Source: Rotaria sordida
Lineage: Eukaryota > Rotifera > Eurotatoria > Philodinida > Philodinidae
Length of the DNA: 64,000 nt
Reading direction: 5' to 3'
Assembly: GCA_905250125.1 (NCBI GenBank)
Contig: CAJNOL010000065.1
Location: 1 to 64,000, forward strand
Below the pieces are notes generated by a model. The model was not told where the DNA came from. It worked only from the letters and a program-made list of their open reading frames with translations, and searched no databases. Made by a program: the position numbers and the translations under genes. Below, piece by piece: positions 1 to 12,500 of this stretch. The stretch's first letter is position 1, and each line of letters starts with the position of its first letter.

Positions 1-3000
1 TGCCTACGATGTCCACGTAATGTATTTGGAGTTCGATGAGTTGTTGTGTTAAGATCACAACGTTGATCTTCAAAACGTGATTTTTGCATACGACATACAA
101 GTTCAACTAATTCATCATGATCAGCTGGTAAAGACTAGAAAATAAAAATGTTAAAAATTTTGTTCTTTTTTTGAAATTATTTTTTACTTCTTTTCGTGGT
201 CCTGATGGTGATTTTTTTCCAAGATGATGCATTAAATTTGTTTTTAAACTATATGAATTGAGTTTACTTTTTTTACTTTTATTTAATATGGATTTTTCAT
301 TTGTTGCAATACTATGTGAACCACTATGTGAACGTACATCATTTATACTACTACTAACACTTGCATTTGAATGTGCTGAATATGGACTGTGAGATGAGGT
401 AATCGATGAAATATTATTTGTACCACCACCTTCAGATAGACTTATACTAATTGAATCAGTGCGTAAATTCTAAAAAACGAAAATAAAATAAAGAATTCGA
501 AAAAGAAACAAACAAACTTTGAGCAAAGTATTTTTTGGTCCAGATCTTGTTGACATTGAAATTGTATCTTCTGTTGATTCATCAATCTAAATTGAATATA
601 TGTACTATAAGAAAATTAATAAATTAATTTTTACTTCTCGTGCAAGAGCTTTATAAAGACTTTCATATTTTTTAGATTTATCATGTTGATTAATTTTTTC
701 ATTTAATTGACTTAAAACATAATAAGCACGACATTGACCTATTGAATCTTCTAATTGTCGAGCTAAATTTAAATGTTTTTCATGAAAATAAATTGCTGTT
801 TCATAATCATGTTTTAAAAAATAAACACGACCAATTGTAAAATTCATACGTGCCATAAATGATTCATCATTCATCAATTCACCAATATTCATTCCTTCTC
901 TATTTTTATTACGAAAGCAAAAACAAAATTATTTATTTCATTTTTGGAAAATTAAATTCAAATACCTATAATGATTAAGAGCTTTATCGAAATCTTCTAA
1001 ATATAAATAAGCATTGCCAAGATTTCCATGTGCACGACGTTGACCTGCTAGATCGTTACATTCTTTTGCAATAGTCAAACGCTATTTAAAAAAAAAAAAC
1101 AAAATAAATTATTTTATGGAAAATATATATCTATAAATTGTTTCATACCTTATCAAGATACTCAATTGATGTTGAGTAATCTTGTAATAAATAGTTGACA
1201 TTGCCAATATTACCTAGTGTTCTTCCTTCCGCCACTTTGTCGTTTAATTCCTTGTTGAGATCAAGATTTTGTCTATCCAAAAGCAAATAAATTAATAGAA
1301 CAATCTTCTCTGTTTTTTGATCTATACTCATATGAAAATACTAGTGACAGGCACAAGAAAAATAACATATTTATAATAGAACACGAACAAGGATATATGA
1401 AACAACTAAAAAAAATGAGATATGTTTTATCTGTTGTATTACGATACATATGCGTAATAAACAGACACATACAACCACTAACATCCATCATACAATTATG
1501 CGAATAGAACACAATTGTTTGACATGTTCTATCTAAGGAAAAGAACAGAGTAATGAAACGCGAAGGCCTAGATAATACCGTTCTTCCACAAATGAACACT
1601 ATCGCCATTTTATATGCACTCGTTAAATTGAGTGACGACAGTAACAACCAATCATGAGTGGCAAGAAAGTGAACAATGATGTCTTTTTTATGGGTGCATC
1701 GAGCTCTTTTCTCCCAATAGAATGTGTGAGAGTTTCTCAACTCTTTATCAATGTTATAGTCGCGTGAGATACTTTTAGATTGAAGACAATCATGAGTATT
1801 GATGCCCGCAATAACAAGAACAACAACAAAGAAAAACGACTATCAACCGTTTGTAATACGTAGTCTTTGTATACATAGATCTCTTATTTTCTATAAATAG
1901 TACTGCTCGTAAGTGTATTCATTTTCTGTTGCCTGCTCTCTATCTCTCATCGCCTCTCTTTTCTGACACTTATACAAAGAAGCAATCAGCTACTCTCATG
2001 CTTGTTGCCTTCTAGAAATCACTTGATTGCTTAGAAGTCATATTCGATTGTGCTAGCAACAATCAAAAATTTCTTTCTTTTTCAATGGATAATTAATAGG
2101 AGAAAAAAAAATGGAAAAATGAAGTACTCTATTCTTAGTCCTTATGCCAATTAATTCGACTTACGTGAGCTCTTATACTTATAGTTGTTCGTATTTAAGA
2201 TTAAGCATCCGCTATTTCACACATTCGGCATTGTCTGATAAAAATCAGCTCTATCTTACTCACATGTAGGCTGTTTAGAACAGAGAAAACGAGTCTAAAC
2301 ATAACAAGAATGACAAAAAAGAAAACTAAGAGAAAGAACTCTTACTCGTTGTCGTTATTCTTCTGTTCAGACTAATTAGATTCTTGGAAGAGAGAAATAT
2401 AGTGAATGTTGAGTGCATGTTCGACCGAAAAAATAGGACACAACACGAACGATATATAGAATTCTTTTCTTTCTTTTACGCTTTTTTTTTTCTCATTTAT
2501 TATTGTCATCTCAACAAGTATTCAATCGCATAGGTGAACGAGAAGTTCCCCTTGAGGCTATTCATAAAAGGTAATTTATATGTATAACTTAGTTTTTTTG
2601 TCTTAAAATAATTTTCATATAGAAAATTTCCAATGAAACAAATTTCTATTTGTTATTTACATTTTTCTAATGAATGAAATTGATAATATTTCTTATATGA
2701 TTGATTTTCTTCTTTTTTTTTTTTATTTTTTTTAGAAAACAACCGACAACAAAAATAGGATTCAATAATTCATGATAATCTTCTATGCAACTACTCGCTT
2801 GAGTTTTCGTCACTGATCGAATACAACAGACAAACAGATTAACAACATAAAAAGAAAAATAAAAGAAAAATACTCAGTCTCTTGCGACAGTTTTCTATAA
2901 AAAATATAGTGTACGATATACATGTCTATTTTATGTATATAACCCAAAGAGATTAAACCGAGCACGCACGATGCTCATCATTCGAGATTAAATTAAACTC

Positions 3001-4084
3001 ATCTCATATACAGGCAGATAATTATCATTTTCTATAGTATATGCCTATGTGGATTTCCACGCCTACTCTACGAGCGTTCTTCAACTGTTAATATTTCGAA
3101 GAAGAATACAAAACAACTAAGATGCGTTCAATCATCCGATTTTTATCTTATTGCAGTAAAAGAGAATCTGAAACTAATAGTATTACTATAAAATATAAAA
3201 TACATTATTCAAGTCTATAATATATATATATATATATATATGTATACCTTTATTTTTTTATTCTTACAGAAATAAAATAATCCAAATAGCAATATGATGG
3301 CCTTCGTTTTTCCTATTTATTGCTTCTTTTTTTTCCTTATTCACATTGACTCTCCCTTTTTTTTTTGTGTTTTATTCAACTAACCTCTCAAATAGATAGT
3401 TTCGGAGAGAGAGAGAGAGGGAGAAAGCGTGTCTGAAAAAAAAACAAAAGGGAAACTGAGCAGCTCTAACATATGAGCAACTCAAGAAAAGAAAAAGAAG
3501 TAAACGAGAATGAATGTAATGCACGCGGAAAATCTAACTGCATAAGAATGAGACAAGCAGAAAAATAAAAAAAATGTGTATGCGACTATCCATCCATCTA
3601 TCATCATCATTATATCAATGGGCAAATGAGAGAAAACAAGAAAAAGATGAAATATATGTCTTTTTTTCTGATAATGGAAGAAAAAATTAGGCTAGAATAA
3701 ATAACTATATATTCATTAATTATCAACATATTCGTAGTAAGAGATCAGCAAAATAAGATAATGAAAGAAGATTAGGTTTTTAATATTTTATTACATTCAT
3801 TATCTATGAACTTACTCATAATAAATAATAGCTTTATTAAGTAATGTTCGAATATTATCATTCAATAAACCACCTGTTGAACAAAGTAATTCTTTAGCTT
3901 TTAAATGATATGTTAAACCCAAATAATAAAGTGCACGTGATTGATCTGATGAATCAAGAAATATCGATTGATGATGAGAATATTCTTGTTCTTGTTCTTG
4001 TTCTTGTTGTTTTGTATTCGGTCGATTTTCTTTTTTCAAACCATTAGGATATTTACGAGCAAATCTTTTATGTAATATAGACAT
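1..4084 (-). CDS. GPSM2: GPSM/LGN/Pins-type TPR-GoLoco protein, 3'-partial
   Basis: Adaptor that links G-alpha-i at the cortex to NuMA/Mud and dynein for spindle orientation (family knowledge). Seven exons join in phase on the minus strand: 3816-4084, 1149-1272, 966-1081, 635-899, 518-586, 188-469 and 1-134 (continuing off the window). The first four encode LGN-type TPRs, with motifs such as EGRTLGNIGNVNYLL, AHGNLGNAYLYLEDFDKAL and YETAIYFHEKHLNLARQLED. A Ser/Asn/Lys-rich linker follows. The last exon carries a GoLoco motif (DELVELVCRMQKSRFEDQRC), which binds GDP-bound G-alpha-i. About 419 codons are visible. The start at 4084 is uncertain: the first exon opens inside what aligns with the third TPR of vertebrate LGN, after a QEQEQEQE run, so the first two TPRs are missing or in an upstream exon I could not find. 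Further GoLoco motifs may lie beyond position 1. The symbol means the family; GPSM1 and GPSM2 cannot be separated here. Confidence 0.87.
1273..3815 (-). other. Long GPSM intron (2.5 kb)
   Basis: The donor (gtaag, read from 3815 down) follows the codons for AIIYY, and the acceptor (tag) lies at 1273-1275. No exon or RNA gene was recognised inside. It holds a (TA)n run at about 3219-3242, a GAGAGAGA run at about 3408-3420 and poly-A/T tracts. The 155-codon antisense frame at 1273-1740 is low complexity and looks accidental. Confidence 0.7.
3219..3242. repeat. (TA)n microsatellite
   Basis: About 12 uninterrupted TA units inside the long GPSM intron. Confidence 0.9.
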
Positions 4085-4599
4085 AATAAATATAATATAT
4101 TTTCCTACTTTTCAGAACAATGATATATGGTACATATAAAAAATACAGAATAGCTTTTTTTTTTGTTTTCGTTCCAATGATCAATTGTGCTTTGTTCAAT
4201 TTCAAATGTATAATAACCAATCGTTAGATATGATGATGTACTCCATCTACAATACAATTTAGATAGAATATGAAGAGAAAATAAAAATTTTTCTCGACAA
4301 CTTTAAAGAATAAAAATACGTCTTTGTTTTTCTTTTTTCTATGATTAATCTTGCTGAATTATTCAAATTTTTGTTCCAAAACTAGACTTTTATTCAATAA
4401 TGTTTTTATGCAAATTTAATAGTTCTTGAGATAGAAATACTTCAATCGAGGAAAATAATGATGTTTTCCACTTAACACAGATTACTATAAAAACAATATA
4501 ATCATACAAATTTTCTATCCAAGATTATTTAATATAGGCTCTCTAAAAGTTTTTATTATATGTAATTTGCTAACTGTGAAAGGACATGTGGTTAGGTCA

Positions 4600-5045
4600 A
4601 GAATATGGAACATATTTGGGTCAAATTAAAGGCCTTACTGACATATTAATAAATTTATTATAATAATCTACATATGACGTACATGGTTTAACATATTCGA
4701 ATTTTAACGAGATTTATAGAAGTGTATCGAATAGATGAATAATTTAAAATCTCATCAGTCAGCTTTCTTTTGTTCTGTTATCGCTACGCTTGGATAAAGC
4801 TTTTCGAGCTATATAAGAAGAAATATTCTAATGTAAGTCGACAAACTTTACTCAACTATGACAAAAAAAGAAGAATATTAAATTGTGCGGAAATTTGAAA
4901 TTTTTGATATATCCGATACATTCGTGTAAATACCTTGAAATTCAAATATCTTAGACCTGTACACGTCTTATTAGCAGCTCATATTTTAAACTTGTTAATT
5001 TGTCAGTAAGGCTTTTAATTTGACTTGAATATGTTCAATGTTTTT
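4600..5045. repeat. Imperfect inverted repeat (fold-back)
   Basis: The left end, with the core gtcaaattaaaggccttact near 4620, is matched in reverse complement by the right end near 5005-5035 (gtcaaattaaaagccttact). Weaker complementarity continues inward across most of the ~445 bp. No transposase frame is visible. Confidence 0.75.
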
Positions 5046-5744
5046 GAGTTACAACAAATATCCTTCGTGATCTTGATTTATAACATTGATAAAAAAAAAT
5101 AAAAATAAAAATTCGGTCTTTAAACATTCTAGATATGGAAAAATTTAATTATGTGTCACAATTCATTTAGGTACAGAATAGATTACCAGCATGAAATATA
5201 TCGATCAATCAATTGAATCTGTTTTTTCATTGAGTAAAAATCATTTATCATCAATCATGTCAAAAAAATTCTCATGTGATGAAACAGCCGCAAAAAAAGA
5301 TCATTGTCTGGTTTCGAATTTCAATTCAAACAAATCAATACATTATTTTAATGGAATGACCAATCATTCTTGTTATTCCAGTATGATGTTGTTATTGTCA
5401 AACTTCAATTATCTCTGTACGAGTTCAAAACACAGTTCTCATATGTTCAAATAAATCTATTTGAATATTTTCCAGTACATTTTAAACACCATCAACCTGC
5501 ATTCAGGACTAATCTTTGAAACATTATTTTTATTTCTAATTTTTCTAATTTAATTGTAAATTCAATATCAAACAAGTTAACCTTTATTATTAATTAAAAT
5601 GATTAACTTTCATTACTTTCAAATTACTAATGTACACAATCAGAGAAAAATGTTCTAATCACGATTTTCCTTTGAATATTTTCATATCGATTTAAAAAAC
5701 AACAAAATTCAACTATTTTGATCATACAAGATGCATGAAATCGC

Positions 5745-5905
5745 TTACAAAGACCACTATTGCATCTGGAAAACATCCATAACATTTGTTTTCACCCTAT
5801 TTTTGACATACAGCACACATAAAGAAAGTCATTTGTATCTGCAAAATATGTCATCATGTTTGCACGCTTTCCAGATACAATAGTTTCCTTTTAAAGCATC
5901 TTCAC
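5745..5905. repeat. Short imperfect inverted repeat
   Basis: Left arm actattgcatctggaaaaca near 5757 pairs with right arm tgcacgctttccagatacaa near 5860, and pairing extends outward on both sides. The arms are about 50 bp. Confidence 0.7.
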
Positions 5906-6567
5906 ACACTGTTTTTTTTTTCTTAGTGATAAAATGAGCTGATTTTCCTAAGGGACTTAGAAATATTCTCAAATGGAAATCATGATTAAAATATGTAAAT
6001 GTATTTTCTTGAATTTTCTGCTTGAATAATTAAAATATTTTTATTATTCTCAGTGGATATTTGCTCTCGAAATATTTTAAAGTATATAAAACATTAAAAA
6101 AAAAATAATGTATTCTTTCCTTAAGATAAACAATTCCGTTTCCGATTCCGTTTTGACAAAATATAATAAGTTTTACTTTTTTCATATTGACTTTGTCGCA
6201 AAAAAGAATGATAAATGGTTAATTATTCTAAAGTTATTTTGCCCTAGATAATTCAGTTTTTTTATAATTTGATTATTTTGTTTTTCTTTTTCTTTTACAC
6301 AAAAAATTATATTTTCATTTGATTAATAGCGTAAGATGTATTTATTTATTCTTTTTTAGATAGTCTATACATGCTCTTCAAGAGCAAAATTCACATAGAG
6401 ACATAAAAAAGAAAGAAGGAAAAAGAAAAACGTGATATTAGACGAGACAAAATAAAGATGAATTGATTTGATAATATATTATCAGAAGATCAATCTAAAT
6501 ATATATATATATATATACATAGAAAATTATTTGTTTATATAAAAAAAAAAAGGTTTTTTTTTTGTTA

Positions 6568-9500
6568 CTAACATTCTTTTATTGAATGCATAAATCTCGA
6601 CGGTGATTGAGGAAAATTACGTTCACTCGTAAATGAATCTTGTCGAGATGGTACACTTAATCGTTTCATTGTATTAAAATTATTATTATCTTTATCATTT
6701 ATATGTAATAATGAACTATTTGATGTTAACATTTTTTTTAAACGATTTTTTGATGATATTGGACTAAATGAAAATGTTCGACTAAGTCGACTTTTGGCTT
6801 TATATAAACTACTAAAAGAATATAAAAATAAATAAATCAATCATTGAATTAATCGATATCTTATAAAGAATGAACATCAGACAATTTTTATTGAATAAGA
6901 CCCGTGTAATTTATATGACAAAGAAGTAATCTGTTCGATTATCTCGAAAAAATTTTGAATTGAAGATTAACATATAGTGAATTAAAATACTTGACCAGTT
7001 ATGTTTTCAGAGTAACTCTCAGTCTTGAACTCTTTGTTATTTCAAAAAAAGATAATTTGAGACATATATGAGCATCTAGAGTCATAGAATTCTAAATTTA
7101 AATGGATTGTCAGAGATACTGCTTTTAGCATTTTTATTACAAGTTACGAGAACATCTCTGCAGGTGTGAAATTGCTTTTTTTGACCGAGGCGATGTTCAT
7201 GTGATGAGTAATAGAAAAATTTAGAATGGTTTAGTTTTCCTGATCTTTGTTCTTTTTGTTGAAAAACTACTCTCGAGAACCATTCACCAATCGAACTGAT
7301 GTTTTTCCAGCATTGACGAAAAACGTCGAAAGAATATAATCGAATAAATAAACATTTGCAATACACATAGGATTACTTTGTTAAAGACAAATTTATAATT
7401 TATGTGTTAATCTCCAATTCATAATCTTTTATAGAGAATCGAATGGTGTACTTTTTCATATGAATTATAAGTTTATACAATGAAAGTTAATAAAATTATC
7501 AAGAAAATTGTCTAATGTCTATTCTATACAGAATATCTGTTGTTTTTATTTTCATACCTTCTTAATGCACTACCAACTGAATTTAATCCACTACTCGTTG
7601 TTGCACTCATGGTTGAATGAGTTGATAATGTATCATTATCACTCATAAAATCCATTGATGAAAGTGGTGTAAATGCTCCATTTTCAGGTCCAACATTTTC
7701 AATAAGTGATGTCTAAATAAATAATTTAATGGGTGATACAGAAAGTTTCTTTTTAGACAAGATATGACGCGTCAAAAAGTATTTACGACAAGTTAAAAGC
7801 TATGATGATTTTGTGCTCTTTTCGAATATAGGCTTGGAACTTCTTTTTCTAGATATCTCAGATTTTCGCAAAAATTCGTATTGCGGAATCTTTGCACCTA
7901 TACAGAGAACTCGATTAGACTAGATTTCATAAAAAAGAAATCACAAGTTTTGAATAAAGTCTCTTCGAGATATGAGACGTTTAAGATATAGACTTTTTTC
8001 TATGGATAGTGTATACATGCATTTTTTGAAAGCTTCATATCTCAAAAAGACTTTGTTGAAAACTTCTAAGTTGTTTTATGGAAGCTAGTCTAGTTGAGTT
8101 CTCTATATGAACAAAGTTTCAGATCAAAATTCGAAAATATGGATTTTTCGAGAACCTGGAAACTCTTGAAAAAAATTCGATAACTTAGGAAAATATCAAT
8201 AAAAATCCTTTTCGAATTTTTATTAGAACATTATGTAATATCTATAGGCAAAAAAATCATTGAAATCAGAACGGAACATCTGAAGAGGTTTCTTTGTTAG
8301 TTCGATATCTCATTTCATAAAGGAGTATCCACCGTACAAAACAACTGATTCTGATAATTTTTCAGTTCTTTCAAAATGTTCTTCACTACTCTTGAACAAA
8401 ATTTTCTAAGCTCATATTGGAAAAGTACAGAAAATTATTGCTTTTAACCCTGTCGTAAACATATTAAAAGTGAACAAACATTTTGGTCTAAAAAATTTTC
8501 TTCGATCATTCATTATTAATTTACTTTATCAAGAAGACATCGTTCTTCAGCAATAGCTTTAGCTAAATGATGTAAAACTTCTGTTTTACTTGTTTGATTT
8601 AAACTCGATATAGTTGATAGAGATGTTAATGATGTCATTGAATCGGTTAAATGTGAACGTGATATTGACATATTATTATTATCAGCAACACGAAATATTA
8701 ATTGACGTGCTTGACCATCAATTGAACAAAGCATACCGAACTGTTCATTTTCTGTAAACAAAAAGAAAAATTTTGTAGACAAAAAAATTTTTTTTTTTAT
8801 TTTTTTTTTCGTTTTACCATCACATGATGATGAAGCTATATCGAATAAACTACGTATATCACTAAGTTGAATTAGTGCAACATGTTTATATGATTTTGTT
8901 GATTTAACACCTGGTGTTTTCCATGTATTAACACGTAATTTAGTTATCTAAATGAATAAATTTAATAGAAAAAGGAAATATATTTTTTTTTGAGTATTAA
9001 ATTCAATTTACTTCAATACAATCGGAGAAAAGAAAAAGTGTTAAATGTGTTCGTTTTCCAGTTAATTCTTGTGAAAGTTCAATTAAATTAAATTTTTGTA
9101 AATAGTCACGATGTGCAGCAAGTAATTCGGGCTAAATTTATTGAATTAATAATAGAAAAAAAAAATGTATAAAATTCTTACTGGACAATTATCAATACTA
9201 TTAACAATACTAAATAGTGAAAGATGTTTTTCTGTTTTTCCTCGTTCTTCATTGAGTTTTTTTGCTACTTCACGTAACTTTTCAATTGTATTTGTTAATA
9301 ATTGATAATCCATATGTGTTATTGGAGTATATTTAAGTAAACGTTCTAAAAGTAATAAAACACTTGGTAAACGTTGAATGGGTCGAATCATTAAATCAGC
9401 TAAATGTTGTTTGCCTAATTCTGATTTATGTTCACAAATCTTTTAAATAGCAAAAATAAAAACGAGAAAATTCTTTTATATTTAGATTTAATAAATAAAA

Positions 9501-12500
9501 TAATTACTTTAAGAAAAGCATAAAAACGAGAATTGCTTTTTTCAAATGAATGTATTGCTTGAATTGTTTTATCATAAAATTTTGTATATGGTTGATAAAC
9601 ACGTAAAAGTTCGGCGGCCTAAAAAAAAATGTTTTATATATGAATTATCCGTAGTAAGAAATTCTTTTCCGTGAAAATGTCAGTTTGTTATGTCGAATAA
9701 GATTGAAACTTAGATTTCTTTATAGATCATTTTTGATCATTGGAAAAATCTTGAAGGCTCTATGATTATGAGAAGTTTGGAAGCGAATTTTTTTTGTAAT
9801 TTTGAAGCAGATGAATAGATGAAATTAACTGATAACATCTGAAGTGTTTGGATGATGTTTCATCTTCTCAAGTTCGAAAATAATAACAAGTCAAATCTCT
9901 CAAAAAAAAAAACTTGTATAATTTTTAATTAATATTAAAACGTTTTATTATTTTTTAATCAAAATAGAAAGATGCGAGTTATTCAAAACTATCCCCATTT
10001 GGAAGGCCGAGCCTTCCTTACTATAACAAAAACTCAATTTTGATTTTTTTCTCGAAAAATTAAATTTTCTCGAGGAAGAAGAAGAATGGTCTTAATGACG
10101 CATCTGAAGTCTTTCCGTTCGATATTTCATATCTGTGCTTTGATAATCAAACTTAAACATTAATGGAATTATACAATGTCAAACTCTTATCTATCCTCAC
10201 CAGAGACATGCAGGACCAGGACAAGGAGAAAAAAAGTTGCCCTAACCGGAACTAAAGATTTTAGTTAAATATTCTATGATTTGAAGCGAATTATCAGAAT
10301 ATAATTCAATAGAGATGATTCGAACAAGTGCTAATTGTCAACTAGATAAATCAAAAATCAAGCATTGAAAGATAATTTTAGATGTAATACAAATAAATTT
10401 TACATCGAAACAAAAAAAATTTGGTCTCGAATATCTCTTGATATTATTATTCAAAACTTACATTTGCTAAGAAAACTGAACCAATACAAACATCTTCATT
10501 AACGGCTTTATCAAGTTGTTCTGTAATTGCCAAATGTAAATGATAAATTTCTTCAATATTACCAAATATTTGTGTACTTTCAACTTTAGTTAATATTGGT
10601 CCATTTCGACGATCATCTTTTTCCATTTCTGTTTTGAAAAACTTTTCAAAAAAAAAAACACAAACAAACATTGAAAAGAATTTCTTAGTTTTAGATGACT
10701 TACACGAATAATATTTGATAACATTGTAACATAATTTTTTTCTGTTTCTCGTATTTCCATTCCAATTAAATATTTATTATCTTTTTTTATAATTGGTGTT
10801 TTTTGTTGTTTATCATAATTATCTATTATCATATTATCATCATCAAGACCATTTTCATTTTCATTACTACTATTAAAACGTTTTGTATTTGGTGTTGTAT
10901 TATTTTCATTATTATTATTTGAATTTGATTCTTTTCGTCGTTTACGTTTAACAGATGTTGTTGTATTATGTTGTTGAATATAATTTGAATCATTTATTGA
11001 TGTTGATAATGGTGATAATGTTGATAATGATAGTAATGTTGAACGTGGAGAATCTGGTGTTGTTGTTTCATTCATACCAGGTAATTTTATTGAATATGTT
11101 GATTCATCAGCTTTACCCATTAAACATAAACATTCCCAAAACCACTGAAATAGAAAAATATATTTTAATAAAGAAAAAAAAAATTTTATTTGATTTATAT
11201 TATATCTACTTGAACATTGACAATATGTTGACGATGTTTTCGTTTGTATGATGGATAAGCAGATAGAAATATATTAACATCCATTCCATTACAAAAGATA
11301 ATATGTGTTGCATCGGATATTTCATTTGTAGTAAATCCACCTAAATTATTGAGAAGTTTCTTTTAGTCATTCTATTGATTAGAAGAATTCTATGCATAAA
11401 ATTTTCACACAAAGGCTAACGTTTTCATTTTCCAGTAGGTTTAATAGTTTTTTTTTTAGATTAAGAATGAAAGAAGAGAAGCTTTTGAGTTCAGGCTCTA
11501 TGCGTAAGATATGAAACCTTCTCAAAGGAGAAATGTCCTTAGACCTTCCTTCCAGAGTTAGAGCCATTTTACTGAAATTTTTGGCCATGGCATGACATGT
11601 TCCAATAAATTCAATGAAGGTATTTTGCCCACTTGTGACTAGAATGATTATAACTGTGGAAGAAAGGTCTAAGAGTACTTATAGTTTTGTGACGTTTTAG
11701 ATCTCACTGGAATCTACCTTATGTAGAAAGTCCGAAATCAAAAATGATTTATCAGCTGAAACATTTCTCTTGTTAGATGAAATACAGTGAAGGTTTCTTC
11801 TATTGAGCTTATCTTTGACAACATGTAAGAGTGGTGAAGATAAGAAAGAAGTTCACAACGTGCATGGAGCTTTTTCACTGTTGAAAATGTTTAGTAAGCA
11901 TGTAATCTTAGTCACTGAAAAACTTTAACAGATTCTAGTTAATCTAGCTCAGAGTTTTTGTATAGTTTTTCTTCACTTATAATGAAGAATTGGATTATTA
12001 GCTGCCAGAGGCGGCGAGAGATATTAACGTTTGTACAAAAAACGTGATGCGTTGTTCACATCAATCAATCTAATGAAAGAGGAAAACTGTTTGAGCTTAT
12101 GAAATGTGAATCTAGGACACTGAGCTTTCGCTTTAACAAGCCTTGTACCTTCGCCGCCTATATTCGTAATGTCTAAAACAAAATTCAAATATCTTCGGAT
12201 TTATTAAGTTGAAATGATGTTTGTACAATGAAATAATATATGGTAGTACAAGAATTTCAGGCTAAATCAATGTTTTTTGTTCTTGAAATATTAGAGTATT
12301 TAGAAAATTTGATTATCAGACTTTTGTTAATCTTATCAAAATCTCCAGTCTCTTTTCATCAGTAAAGCTAAATTGTTTTTCTTGGTGATAGAAACTGATG
12401 AAAGATTTTATATGGAACCTGTCAAATAGATACGAGGTCGACCTAATTCGAGCTCATTCACTTGCGTTCACAAGGAGCTACGGTCAATGGTAAACTTCCT

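Larger units (their letters stand above)
4085..6567. other. Intergenic spacer, GPSM to ECT2
   Basis: Lies between the first GPSM exon and the 3' end of ECT2, both on the minus strand. It holds two imperfect inverted repeats (4600-5045 and 5745-5905), a (TA)n run near 6500-6517 and an isolated 87-codon plus-strand frame at 5191-5454. No convincing gene was found. Missing 5' exons of GPSM, if they exist, should be here. Confidence 0.6.

Noticed and set aside
1273-1740. 155-codon minus-strand frame
   Set aside because: Lies in the long GPSM intron, Cys/Phe/Ser-rich without motif; it overlaps the exon boundary at 1272 but the exon is read in another frame.
10955-11251. Plus-strand frame of 98 codons
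   Set aside because: Antisense to the ECT2 linker exon (10704-11144), whose minus-strand frame fits the gene model; hydrophobic Leu/Met/Ile content is typical of a shadow of AT-rich coding DNA.
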